Below are positions 53,331 through 61,620 of a stretch of DNA of 64,000 nucleotides, piece after piece. The position numbers were made by a program, and so were the translations under genes. Below the pieces are notes generated by a model. It did not search any database and had not been told where the DNA came from. It worked only from the letters and a program-made list of their open reading frames with translations. The stretch's first letter is position 1; each line of letters begins with the position of its first letter. This DNA is from AP-15 sp963733945 (GTDB lineage Bacteria > Pseudomonadota > Alphaproteobacteria > ATCC43930 > CGMCC-115725): positions 186,001-250,000 of the forward strand of contig CAVTFD010000011.1 of NCBI GenBank assembly GCA_963733945.1, written 5' to 3'.

Positions 53331-54263
53331 TCATTCGGCGGCTTCGGCGAGCTGCGGTGGCATTCGGAAGCGCACGTTCTCGGTGACCCCTGGCAGCACT
53401 GCGAGCTCGATTTCGGCGATGTCGCGCAGGCGGTCGATCAGCGCCTCGACCAGCTCGGCGGGCGCCGACGCGCCGGCGGTGATGCCGACTGCGGAGACTC
53501 CTTTGACCCAGTGGGGATCGAGCGCGGCGGCATCTTCGATCAGATAGCTCGGTACGCCGCTTTCGGCGGCGATCTCGCGCAGCCGGTTCGAGTTCGAGCT
53601 GTTGGGCGCGCCGACCACCAGAACTACATCGACGATCTTGGCGAGTTCGCGCGCCGCGCGCTGGCGATTCTGTGTAGCGTAGCAAATGTCCTTTGTGTCC
53701 GGGCCGACGATGGTCGGAAAGCGGGCCTTCAGCGCCTCGATTACCGCGCGGGTATCGTCGACGCTGAGCGTCGTTTGGGTGATAAAGGCAAGCTTGTCGG
53801 GGTCGGTGACTTGAAGCCCAGCAACCTCCTCGGGCGTCGAGATTAGATGTACGCGGCCGACGATCCGCCCCATGGTGCCGACGATTTCCGGATGGAAGGC
53901 ATGACCGATCAGGATGATCTCACGCCCCTGATTGGCGTAGCGCTGGCCCTCGATATGAACTTTAGAGACGAGTGGGCAGGTCGCGTCGATGACCGGCAGG
54001 CCGCGCGCAGCGGCCCGATCCTCGATCGTGCTGGCCACGCCGTGGGCGCTGAAGATCGTGACGCTGCCTGGCGGCACCTCGTCGATCTCGTCGACGAAAT
54101 GCGCGCCTTTGCCGCGCAGCCGCTCGACAACGTGCCGGTTATGAACGATTTCATGACGGACATAGATCGGCGGGCCGTATTTCTCGAGCGCCCGCTCGAC
54201 GATCTCGATCGCCCGTTCGACCCCGGCGCAAAATCCTCGCGGTTGAGCTAGTACGACCCGCAT
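53331..54263 (-). CDS. ispH: 4-hydroxy-3-methylbut-2-enyl diphosphate reductase IspH
   Basis: A 310-residue iron-sulfur enzyme, the last step of the MEP pathway, giving isopentenyl and dimethylallyl diphosphate. The three cluster cysteines are C12 (RGFCAGV), C96 (DATCPLV) and C194 (DICYATQNRQ); the proton-relay glutamate is E126 in HPEIVGT, and SSNSNRL is present. The start at 54263 follows GGGGAG at six bases; the frame upstream is not family-like. Located in the hpn locus upstream of hpnH, it ties precursor supply to hopanoid formation. Confidence 0.95.
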   Translation of the reverse strand: MRVVLAQPRGFCAGVERAIEIVERALEKYGPPIYVRHEIVHNRHVVERLRGKGAHFVDEIDEVPPGSVTIFSAHGVASTIEDRAAARGLPVIDATCPLVSKVHIEGQRYANQGREIILIGHAFHPEIVGTMGRIVGRVHLISTPEEVAGLQVTDPDKLAFITQTTLSVDDTRAVIEALKARFPTIVGPDTKDICYATQNRQRAARELAKIVDVVLVVGAPNSSNSNRLREIAAESGVPSYLIEDAAALDPHWVKGVSAVGITAGASAPAELVEALIDRLRDIAEIELAVLPGVTENVRFRMPPQLAEAAE

Positions 54264-54392
54264 GATCTCCCCTCGTCGCCTCACCCAAGCAAGGCCGGCT
54301 TGCGACAGCCTGGATATAGGTGAACGCCTGATCCGTGCCACTACTCCGTTCGCATCTCACGCGCAATCCTCCCCGGGTGTGACGCGCTTGCC

Positions 54393-55526
54393 ATGAACCC
54401 TGCGCTCGCCATCGTGCTGCTGCTTCCGGGCTGGGTATATCTGTTCGGTGCGGCATGGGCTGTCACCCGCTTCGCCCGACGCAATTTGCCCATATCGACC
54501 GAGCAGCCCGCGATCTCGATCTTGAAGCCGCTCCATGGCGCCGAGCCCGGGCTCTACGAAAATCTGCGGTCGTTCGCCGAGCAGGATTACCCTGCGCGCC
54601 AGATCGTGCTCGGCGTCACCGACCCGCAGGATGGTGCTGTCGCGGCCGCCCAGCCATTGATTCGCGACTTTCCCGGCGCCGATATCGCCCTGGTAATCGA
54701 TCGCCGTATCCGCGGCAGCAACGGCAAGGTGTCGAACCTCGAAAACATGCTGCCGGCGGCGCGCCACGATATATTCGTCCTCGCCGACAGCGACATGCGG
54801 GTCGATCGCGACTATCTCGCCGCGGTCACCGCGCCGCTCAACGATCCGCGCATCGGGATCGTCACCTGTCTTTACAAAGCTGTCCCGACCGGCGGCATCT
54901 GGTCCGAGCTGGGAGCAATGCACATCAATTTTGGGTTCTTCCCCGGCGCTGTTGTCGGTGAGACGCTAGGCGTGGGACGCGGCTGCTTTGGCGCGACGAT
55001 CGCCTTGCGCCGCCAGACCTTCGAGCAAATCGGCGGTTTCGCCCGGGTGCGCGACGAGCTGGCCGACGATCATCGGCTGGGTGACGCGGTGCGCTCCGCA
55101 GGTCTCTCGGTGGTGCTGTCGCGCTACGTCGTCGAGGCCCGGGTGGCCGAGCCTTCGTTTGTTGCGCTGTGGCGACACGAACTGCGCTGGGCGCGCACGG
55201 TGCGCGGGGTCGCTCCGGCGGCCTATGCCGGATCGATCGTAACCCATCCGCTGATGGTCGCCGTGTTCGCCGCCGCAGTCACCGGATTTGGCTTGACCTC
55301 CTGCACCTTTGTGGCGATCACCTATTTGGTCAGATGGGCCTGCGCGAGGGTGACGGCGCGTGTGCTCGGGCTGCGGGCGGCCAGGCCGGCGCTGCTCCCG
55401 GTGCGGGACGCCTTGTCTTTTGCGGTGTTCGTCGCCAGCTTTTTCACACGGACGGTGTTCTGGCGGGACCAGCATTTCCGCGTCGCGTCGAGCGGCCGCA
55501 TGACAGCCGACGGAGACAAGGTGTGA
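54393..55526 (+). CDS. hpnI: Hopanoid glycosyltransferase HpnI
   Basis: A 377-residue ceramide-glucosyltransferase-like family 2 (GT21-like) enzyme. In the established pathway HpnI adds N-acetylglucosamine to bacteriohopanetetrol. The first membrane span is at the N-terminus (ALAIVLLLPGWVYLFGAAW). The D-x-D-type motif is LADSDMRVDRDYL, and the (Q/R)-x2-RW-type acceptor motif is LRWARTVRG, with C-terminal spans from about residue 290. It stands 130 bp from ispH, divergent; its stop overlaps the hpnJ start. Confidence 0.94.
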   Translation: MNPALAIVLLLPGWVYLFGAAWAVTRFARRNLPISTEQPAISILKPLHGAEPGLYENLRSFAEQDYPARQIVLGVTDPQDGAVAAAQPLIRDFPGADIALVIDRRIRGSNGKVSNLENMLPAARHDIFVLADSDMRVDRDYLAAVTAPLNDPRIGIVTCLYKAVPTGGIWSELGAMHINFGFFPGAVVGETLGVGRGCFGATIALRRQTFEQIGGFARVRDELADDHRLGDAVRSAGLSVVLSRYVVEARVAEPSFVALWRHELRWARTVRGVAPAAYAGSIVTHPLMVAVFAAAVTGFGLTSCTFVAITYLVRWACARVTARVLGLRAARPALLPVRDALSFAVFVASFFTRTVFWRDQHFRVASSGRMTADGDKV

Positions 55527-56953
55527 TGATGAAGACACTGTTCCTGCATCCGCCGTCCTTTGACGGTTTCGACGGCGGCGCCGGCTCACGCTATCAGGCG
55601 CGGCGCGAGATCCGGTCGTTCTGGTACCCGACCTGGCTCGCCCAGCCCGCGGCGCTAGTTCCGGGCAGCCGGCTCGTCGACGCCCCCCCGGCGCGGTTGA
55701 AGCTCTCCGACATATTGCCGCTCGCCAGTGACTACGAGCTTGCGGTGCTGCATACCTCGACCCCGTCCTTCGCCTCCGACGTCAAGGTCGCCGAGACGCT
55801 CAAGGAGATGAACCCGCGGCTCAAGATCGGGATGGTCGGGGCCAAGGTTGCGGTCGAGCCCGAGGACAGTCTGAAGGCGTCGTCGGCGCTCGACTTCGTC
55901 GCCCGCGAGGAGTTCGATTTCACGATAAAGGAGGTCGCCGAGGGCCACGCTTTCGCTGCAATCGACGGCTTGAGTTATCGCGCGCCGAGTGGTGCGATCA
56001 GCCATAACCGCGACCGCGCGATACTCGAAGACATGGACCAGCTGCCGTTTGTCAGCGAAGTCTACAAGCGTGACCTTAGGATCGAAGATTATTTCATCGG
56101 CTATTTGTTGCACCCGTACCTGTCGCTCTACACCGGGCGCGGGTGCCGCTCGAAATGCACGTTTTGTCTGTGGCCGCAGACGGTTGGCGGCCATCGCTAT
56201 CGAGTGCGCAGCGTGGGTCACGTGATCGAGGAGATCCGTCTCGCCAAAAGCTGGTTTCCTCAGGTTAAGGAGTTCTTTTTCGACGACGACACCTTTACCG
56301 ACGACCGACCGCGCGCCGAGGCAATCGCGCGCAAGCTGGGCAAGCTCGGCGTCACCTGGTCGTGCAACGCCAAGGCGAACGTGCCGCGCGCGACCCTTGA
56401 AGTGCTGCGCGACAACGGGCTGCGGCTCTTATTAGTCGGTTATGAATCAGGCAACCAGCAGATCCTGAACAACATCAAAAAGGGGATGCGGGTCGATATC
56501 GCACGGCGCTTTACCAAAGATTGTCATGAGCTCGGGATCACGATCCACGGTACCTTTATCCTCGGCCTGCCCGGGGAATCGAAGGAGACAATCGAGGAAA
56601 CGATCCGCTTTGCCGGCGAAATCAATCCGCACACGATCCAGGTTTCCTTAGCCGCCCCTTATCCCGGCACCTATCTGCATCGCCAGGCGGTCGAAAACGG
56701 CTGGCTCGATACCGGGCATGCCGAGCTGATCGACGAGCAGGGCGTGCAGATCGCGCCGCTGCATTACCCGCATCTCTCGCATACCGAAATCTTCCAGTCG
56801 CTGGAGATTTTCTACAAGCGCTTCTATTTTCGCCGAAAAAAGATCGCCGAACTGGTCGCCGAAATGCTCAAGAGCCCGCAGATGCTGCGCCGCCGCCTGC
56901 GTGAAGGGGTCGAGTTCTTTCACTTCCTACGCAATCGGGAGATGGCAGGCTGA
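55526..56953 (+). CDS. hpnJ: Hopanoid radical SAM enzyme HpnJ (cyclitol ether formation)
   Basis: A 475-residue B12-binding-type radical SAM protein. The N-terminal third resembles a cobalamin-binding domain; the radical SAM motif is C207-x3-C211-x2-C214 in GRGCRSKCTFCLWPQ. FFFDDDTFTDDRPRA and GTFILGLPGESKETIEE follow. In Burkholderia the hpnJ gene is needed to convert the glucosamine head group to the cyclitol ether. The ATG at 55526 shares one base with the hpnI stop; the ATG at 55529 is equally possible. Confidence 0.94.
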   Translation: MMKTLFLHPPSFDGFDGGAGSRYQARREIRSFWYPTWLAQPAALVPGSRLVDAPPARLKLSDILPLASDYELAVLHTSTPSFASDVKVAETLKEMNPRLKIGMVGAKVAVEPEDSLKASSALDFVAREEFDFTIKEVAEGHAFAAIDGLSYRAPSGAISHNRDRAILEDMDQLPFVSEVYKRDLRIEDYFIGYLLHPYLSLYTGRGCRSKCTFCLWPQTVGGHRYRVRSVGHVIEEIRLAKSWFPQVKEFFFDDDTFTDDRPRAEAIARKLGKLGVTWSCNAKANVPRATLEVLRDNGLRLLLVGYESGNQQILNNIKKGMRVDIARRFTKDCHELGITIHGTFILGLPGESKETIEETIRFAGEINPHTIQVSLAAPYPGTYLHRQAVENGWLDTGHAELIDEQGVQIAPLHYPHLSHTEIFQSLEIFYKRFYFRRKKIAELVAEMLKSPQMLRRRLREGVEFFHFLRNREMAG

Positions 56954-56958
56954 GGCGA

Positions 56959-57795
56959 GTGATCGTCTGCGCCGACGATTTCGGGCTCGACCCGGCCGTC
57001 AATGAAGCTGTCGAGGAGGCGCATCGGCACGGGATCCTGTCAACCGCTAGCTTGATGGTGGGCGCACCGGCGGCGGCGGACGCGGTAGTGCGCGCCCGAC
57101 TGTTGCCTCGGCTGCGAGTCGGACTGCATCTCGTGCTGGTCGATGGACGGCCAGTATTGCCCACCGCTGAGGTTGCGGCGATGGTCGGCGGCGATGGCGA
57201 ATTCGACCGCAACATGGTCCGCGCCGGCATCCGGTTCTTTTTTCTGCCGAAAGTCAGGGATCAGCTGGCTCGAGAGATCCGCGCGCAGTTCGAGGCATTT
57301 CGGGCTACCGGACTGCCGCTCGACCACGTCAACGCCCACAAGCACATGCACCTTCACCCAAGCGTCGCGGGGCTGATTATCGAAATCGGCCGCGACTATG
57401 GCATGAAGGCAGTGCGCGTCCCGGCCGAACCAGTTGCGGCGCTGCGACGCGCTTTCCCGCAGGAGCGCTATCCGACACCGCTCTACCGGCCGTGGGTCGA
57501 AAGACTACGGTGGCGCTTGCGGTCGGCGGGATTGCACGTCAACGACTATGTCTTCGGCCTCGCCTGGAGCGGCGGTATGACCGAGGAGCGGGTATTGCGC
57601 CTGCTCCCATGCCTGCCCGATGGCGACAGCGAGATTTATTTTCATCCGGCGACCCGGCGCACCGCGCGGCTGGCCGCGGCAATGCCGGGATACCGCCATC
57701 CAGACGAGCTCGCGGCGTTATTGAGCCCCGCCGTTCGCGGGCGCATCGCCGCGCTCGGCATCGGCCTTTTCACTTACGGTGACCTCCCGGCTTAA
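56959..57795 (+). CDS. hpnK: Hopanoid deacetylase HpnK (YdjC family)
   Basis: A 278-residue YdjC-type carbohydrate deacetylase, which removes the acetyl group from the N-acetylglucosaminyl-hopanoid after HpnI. The N-terminal metal motif is VIVCADDFGLD (D6, D7), with HVNAHKHMHLHP at about residues 126-137 supplying the histidines. It starts with GTG at 56959, five bases after the hpnJ stop, with GAGGCGAG as a possible ribosome site. It closes the hpnIJK operon. Confidence 0.93.
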   Translation: MIVCADDFGLDPAVNEAVEEAHRHGILSTASLMVGAPAAADAVVRARLLPRLRVGLHLVLVDGRPVLPTAEVAAMVGGDGEFDRNMVRAGIRFFFLPKVRDQLAREIRAQFEAFRATGLPLDHVNAHKHMHLHPSVAGLIIEIGRDYGMKAVRVPAEPVAALRRAFPQERYPTPLYRPWVERLRWRLRSAGLHVNDYVFGLAWSGGMTEERVLRLLPCLPDGDSEIYFHPATRRTARLAAAMPGYRHPDELAALLSPAVRGRIAALGIGLFTYGDLPA

Positions 57796-57920
57796 TCATC
57801 ATTGGCCCGTCCGAGGGCTGCTTCCTTCACGAATTTTCAATTTTCCTCCCACGCAATGAGCGCAGGGCGACCAGCACGCAACCCCGGGGACGGCTTGCGA
57901 GCGTGTGGGAGAATAGAGAA

Positions 57921-58445
57921 GTGCGCATTCCTGGATCTCTTAGGCTCATTAGCATAGCCGTGGCATTAGCCGGGTGCGCGGGAAGAGCGCCGCAGCCTGT
58001 TGATGTTGTACAATCGCAAGACGGTTTCATGGACTGCACGGCGATCGCCGCAGAAGTCAAAGCTAACGATACGAAAATTCACGAGCTTGCCTCGGAACAA
58101 GGCGCTAAAGTCGCCCAGAATGTGGCGGCCGGTGTGGCCGGTCTCTTTATCTGGCCGCTCTGGTTTGGCATGGATTTTCAGGGCGCGGCGCGCACAGAAA
58201 CCACGGCCCTGCAGAGCCGCCAGGAATATCTCGGAACGTTGGCTCAACAAAAACGCTGCGGGGTGCTCCCAGCTACCGCAGCCGCATACACTCAGCCTCA
58301 CGCTGCCGCGGCGCCCCTCGCGTCCTCGGTGCCGGGCGCAGCGCCGGTGTCGGGCGCCGACTCCAAAGTGGGACGGGTCATGCTGTTCCCGGTCACCATT
58401 TACAATCCCTATCACCCGCCAAGCGTATTCGTGGACCTACAATGA
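57921..58445 (+). CDS. Putative lipoprotein
   Basis: A 174-residue protein of unknown function. The N-terminus has a short basic start, a hydrophobic stretch and the lipobox LAGC with C19 as the lipidation site. The mature part contains a second hydrophobic stretch (VAAGVAGLFIWPLWFGMDF) that may enter a membrane, a KVNAN-like helix before it and an alanine/proline-rich region near the end. The start at GTG 57921 is preferred because GAGAATAGAGAA precedes it and the signal begins there; GTG 57903 is also open. It lies alone downstream of hpnK. Confidence 0.6.
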   Translation: MRIPGSLRLISIAVALAGCAGRAPQPVDVVQSQDGFMDCTAIAAEVKANDTKIHELASEQGAKVAQNVAAGVAGLFIWPLWFGMDFQGAARTETTALQSRQEYLGTLAQQKRCGVLPATAAAYTQPHAAAAPLASSVPGAAPVSGADSKVGRVMLFPVTIYNPYHPPSVFVDLQ

Positions 58446-58618
58446 TGCCCATCGACAGATTTCCAGCATCGGCAGCCTCAGCCGTCTCCAGCCCCTCTAT
58501 CGCTGCGGGAAAAAAGGCGAAGATACGGACTAATGCCGCGAAATTTCCGATCCAAGGACATAAAGCGGTCATGCTTTGCGTTGATGGTGCATAGAATAGA
58601 GGAACACGGAGGGATCTC

Positions 58619-58810
58619 ATGGACGAGCGTCTCGATTGCTGCCGCTACCGGCCGAGCCTCGACGATCTGCTTGCAGACGCGGTGATGGAGCCTGTGCTGC
58701 GCAGCGCCGGGCTCGATCAGCATGAGCTGCGCGAAATGATGGTGGAAACCGCGCGGCGCATCGAAGACCGCGACCGGCAGAACGACGCCGCCGACACGAC
58801 GGACGAATAG
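58619..58810 (+). CDS. Small hypothetical protein
   Basis: A 63-residue acidic protein (MDERLDCCRYRPSLDDLLADAVMEPVL...), predicted mainly helical, without membrane segments. GGAGGGA seven bases before the ATG is a strong ribosome site, making this a likely real gene. It converges on the histidine kinase gene with adjacent stop codons. LDDLLADAVMEPVLRSAGLD-like sequence with a following helix resembles small helical adaptor-like hypotheticals, but I cannot name a family. Confidence 0.65.
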   Translation: MDERLDCCRYRPSLDDLLADAVMEPVLRSAGLDQHELREMMVETARRIEDRDRQNDAADTTDE

Positions 58811-60244
58811 TCAGGCGGGCAGCGCGGGGAATTCGAGCCGGACTCGCAGACCAGGCCGATTATCGGCGAGCGCGACGGCGCCATGGTGGCGGTGCGCGAC
58901 CGCACGCACCAGGCTAAGGCCGAGCCCGTTTCCCGGCGTGCTGCGGCTGGGCTCTAGCCGGACAAAGCGGTCGAACACGGTCTCGCGATGCGCCTCGGGA
59001 ATCCCTGGTCCGCGATCGGCGACTTCCAGAACGGCGCGCGCCTCTTTACGAAAAACGGTAATCAGGAGGTCGCCACCGCCCGCATATTTAAGGGCGTTGT
59101 CGAGCAGATTGGCGAGCGTCTGCGACAGCAGATGCCGATCGCCGCGGATCCTGATACCGGGCTCGACTGTCACCGACATAGCGAAACCCTTTTGCTCGGC
59201 GACCGGCTCGTAAAATTCCGCCGCCGAGCGGACGACTTCCGAGAGATCCAGCGGCCCGGCCTGATCGGGCCCGGCCTCGGCTTCGGCGATGCCGAGCAAC
59301 GCGTTGAAGGTCGCGAGCAGCCGGTCCGCCTCATCGATCGCGGCCCGGATCGCCTCGCTCTGGCCGGCGGCGTCCTGCGGCCCGATCAATGCCAGTTCGA
59401 GCCGAGCGCGCAACCGAGCCAGCGGCGTCTTGAGATCGTGGGCGACATCGTCGGTGACCTCGCGCATGGCGGTCATCAGCCGCTCGATCTGATCGAGCAT
59501 CCGGTTGAGATTGGCGGCGAGCTGATCGAACTCGTCGCCAGTGCCACCGAGCGGCACGCGATCGGACAGATTCCCCGCCATGACCCGCTCGCTGGTGCGG
59601 TTGACCAACTCGACCCGGCGCAACAGGTTGCGGCTCATCGCCGCGCCGCCCAGCAGACCAACACCAAGCGCCACCAAACCCGACCACAGCAAGGTCATCT
59701 TGACCCGGTCGCGGAACGCCGCCGCGTCGCTGATGTCGCGGCCGACCAGCAGGCGGTAGCCGCCGGGGATGATGATCAGGCTGCCGCGTGCAGGGTGGGT
59801 CTCGATATGGCCTTTGACCCTCGCCTCGATTGTGAACGACAGCCATCCGGTCCGCGCCGGCACACCCAACGGCCAGCCCGCGATGTTGCCAGCGAGCGGC
59901 CGGCCGTCGGGGTCGGTCACCAGGTACAGCATCGCGTCGCCGCGGTCGCCGGCGCTGCGGGCGGCGACGATCTGCACCAGCCCGCTCAAGCCGCGCTGGT
60001 CGTATTGCTCGGCCAGCCCGTTAATTTCGGCGTCGAGTGTCGCCTCGGTTTGGCGTTCGACGAAATTGGCGCTCGTCCAATAGACGAACAGCAAGACACC
60101 CAGCACCGAGGCGGCAAACACCAGAAAATAAAGTGCGGCGAGGCGAACCGCGTGGGTGCGCACCAGCCGCCGCAGACCTGCCGGAAAGCGGCGCGGCCAC
60201 GACCACGATCGCGCAACGGGAGAGGACAGCTTTTCGGCGACCAT
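58811..60244 (-). CDS. Two-component sensor histidine kinase
   Basis: A 477-residue membrane kinase of the OmpR/EnvZ-partner type. TM1 is around residues 33-55 (LAALYFLVFAASVLGVLLFVYW), a periplasmic sensor domain follows, then TM2 around 185-205 and a HAMP domain (MSRNLLRRVELVNRTSERVM). The phosphorylated histidine is H269 in DVAHDLKTPLARL. N-box NLLDNALKYA, G1 DRGPGIPE and G2 GNGLGLSLVRAV are present. It is 17 bp downstream of the response regulator gene and would be one operon with it. The signal is unknown. Confidence 0.92.
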   Translation of the reverse strand: MVAEKLSSPVARSWSWPRRFPAGLRRLVRTHAVRLAALYFLVFAASVLGVLLFVYWTSANFVERQTEATLDAEINGLAEQYDQRGLSGLVQIVAARSAGDRGDAMLYLVTDPDGRPLAGNIAGWPLGVPARTGWLSFTIEARVKGHIETHPARGSLIIIPGGYRLLVGRDISDAAAFRDRVKMTLLWSGLVALGVGLLGGAAMSRNLLRRVELVNRTSERVMAGNLSDRVPLGGTGDEFDQLAANLNRMLDQIERLMTAMREVTDDVAHDLKTPLARLRARLELALIGPQDAAGQSEAIRAAIDEADRLLATFNALLGIAEAEAGPDQAGPLDLSEVVRSAAEFYEPVAEQKGFAMSVTVEPGIRIRGDRHLLSQTLANLLDNALKYAGGGDLLITVFRKEARAVLEVADRGPGIPEAHRETVFDRFVRLEPSRSTPGNGLGLSLVRAVAHRHHGAVALADNRPGLRVRLEFPALPA

Positions 60245-60261
60245 TGCGGCCGAGCGCGAAA

Positions 60262-60945
60262 TTATTCCGCCAAGCGCAGGCAGTAGCCGGCGCCGCGAAC
60301 GGTGTGCAGCAGCGGCCGCGCGAAGTTCTTGTCGATCTTTTGCCGCAGCCGGCTCACATGGACGTCGATCACATTGGTCTGCGGGTCGAAATGATAGTCC
60401 CAGACATGCTCGAGCAGCATCGTTCGGGTCACGACATGGCCGGCGTTGCGCATCAGATATTCGAGCAACCGGAATTCGCGCGGCAACAATTCGAGCCCCC
60501 GGCCACCGCGTTTGACGGTCCGGGTCAACAAGTCGAGCTCCAGATCGGCCACCCGCAACATCGTCGTCGCCGTCGCCGTCGCCGCCGAGCCACGCCGTAA
60601 CAGTGCCTCGATCCGAGCCAAGAGTTCGCTGAAGGCGAAGGGCTTGACCAAATAGTCATCGCCGCCGGCGCGCAACCCCTTGACGCGGTCGTCGACACTG
60701 CCGAGCGCGCTCAGTATCAATGCCGGAGTGCGAATGTCGGCGGCGCGCAAAGCTCCCAACAACGCCAATCCGTCCATTTCCGGCAGCATGCGGTCGAGCA
60801 CGATCGCGTCATAGCCGCCCGAGCAAGCCATGAACAGCCCGTCGCGCCCGTCGCCGGCGCGGTCAACCGTATAGCCGCTCTCGCCGAGACCTTTGACCAG
60901 ATAGGCGGCGGTTTCACGATCGTCTTCAACGACGAGCAGCTTCAT
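60262..60945 (-). CDS. OmpR-family response regulator
   Basis: A 227-residue DNA-binding regulator. The receiver domain has D8-D9, the phosphoacceptor D51 in AIVLDRMLP and the conserved lysine in DDYLVKPFAF; the C-terminal winged-helix domain has REFRLLEYLMRNAGHVVTR and VIDVHVSRLRQKID. It is transcribed before the kinase and divergently from the SUF regulator with a 204-bp shared upstream region. Target genes cannot be deduced from the sequence alone. Confidence 0.93.
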   Translation of the reverse strand: MKLLVVEDDRETAAYLVKGLGESGYTVDRAGDGRDGLFMACSGGYDAIVLDRMLPEMDGLALLGALRAADIRTPALILSALGSVDDRVKGLRAGGDDYLVKPFAFSELLARIEALLRRGSAATATATTMLRVADLELDLLTRTVKRGGRGLELLPREFRLLEYLMRNAGHVVTRTMLLEHVWDYHFDPQTNVIDVHVSRLRQKIDKNFARPLLHTVRGAGYCLRLAE

Positions 60946-61060
60946 ATCCGAAACGGGAATGTCGAGGCATTTGCCGGGCCCGATAGAGAAATGGCATCGC
61001 TCGTCGGGGCTCGCAAGCGCTCGGCTTTTTCCCCTCTGGACACTCGCCGTGCAACTGGGC

Positions 61061-61091
61061 TTGACCCTGGCCGCATTAACGACGATTTATA
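61061..61091 (+). promoter_or_regulatory. Putative promoter of the suf operon
   Basis: TTGACC at 61061-61066 and either GATTTA (61084-61089, 17-base spacer) or TTTATA (61086-61091, 19-base spacer) make a plausible sigma70-type promoter about 60 bases before the regulator gene start. The dyad just downstream would place a repressor over the transcription start. Confidence 0.5.
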
Positions 61092-61096
61092 GCGGA

Positions 61097-61115
61097 CTAA
61101 TCCGGTCCGAATTAG
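61097..61115 (+). promoter_or_regulatory. Candidate Rrf2-type operator
   Basis: CTAATCCGGTCCGAATTAG at 61097-61115 is symmetric at 16 of 19 positions, with CTAAT/ATTAG arms and a central CGG/CCG. It lies between the promoter-like boxes and the first gene, 34 bp from its ATG. This position and spacing fit autoregulation by an Rrf2/IscR-like repressor such as the one encoded next. Confidence 0.55.
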
Positions 61116-61149
61116 GTTTGTTCGGCCATTATCGGGCAGCTCGAAAGCG

Positions 61150-61602
61150 ATGATTATCCTCAGCAAGCTCGCCGATTACGGCGTCATCGTCGCCACCCAT
61201 CTGGCGACCGATGCCGACCGGCAGCAGACCGCCGCGGCAATCGCCGACGAGACCCGGCTGCCGCGGGCGACCGTCGCCAAGATCCTGAAAGGGCTGGCCC
61301 ATGCCCGGCTGGTAACGGCGACGCGCGGGGCGGCCGGTGGCTATCGCCTGGCGCGCCGGGCATCAGCGATCTCGGTCGCCGAGGTGGTCGCAGCGATCGA
61401 CGGCGATATCGGCTTGACCCAATGCTCGGTCCACGTCGCCGAATGCGCGCGCACCAATTATTGCCCGACCCGGCCGCACTGGACGGCGATCAACCGCGCC
61501 GTCGAGCAGGCTCTGGCCGCGGTGTCGCTCGATGCGATGATCACGCCCTCCGCGTTTGTGCCGCGCCGGCCCGCCGCGACCGTTCACGCCGCTACAAACT
61601 GA
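61150..61602 (+). CDS. Rrf2-family SUF operon regulator (IscR-like)
   Basis: A 150-residue winged-helix regulator of the Rrf2/IscR type. The N-terminal DNA-binding part begins MIILSKLADYGVIVATHLA and includes LPRATVAKILKGLAHARLV and RGAAGGYRLARR. The cluster-binding cysteines are C92, C99 and C105 (QCSVHVAECARTNYC). It most probably senses iron-sulfur status and represses the suf genes that follow after 18 bp. The start at 61150 is the first ATG and agrees with the family N-terminus. Confidence 0.92.
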   Translation: MIILSKLADYGVIVATHLATDADRQQTAAAIADETRLPRATVAKILKGLAHARLVTATRGAAGGYRLARRASAISVAEVVAAIDGDIGLTQCSVHVAECARTNYCPTRPHWTAINRAVEQALAAVSLDAMITPSAFVPRRPAATVHAATN

Positions 61603-61620
61603 CGAGCCCAGATAATCCAT

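Noticed and set aside
58988..60286. Long plus-strand frame (432 codons) opposite the histidine kinase
   Set aside because: Antisense shadow; histidine kinase motifs are complete on the minus strand.
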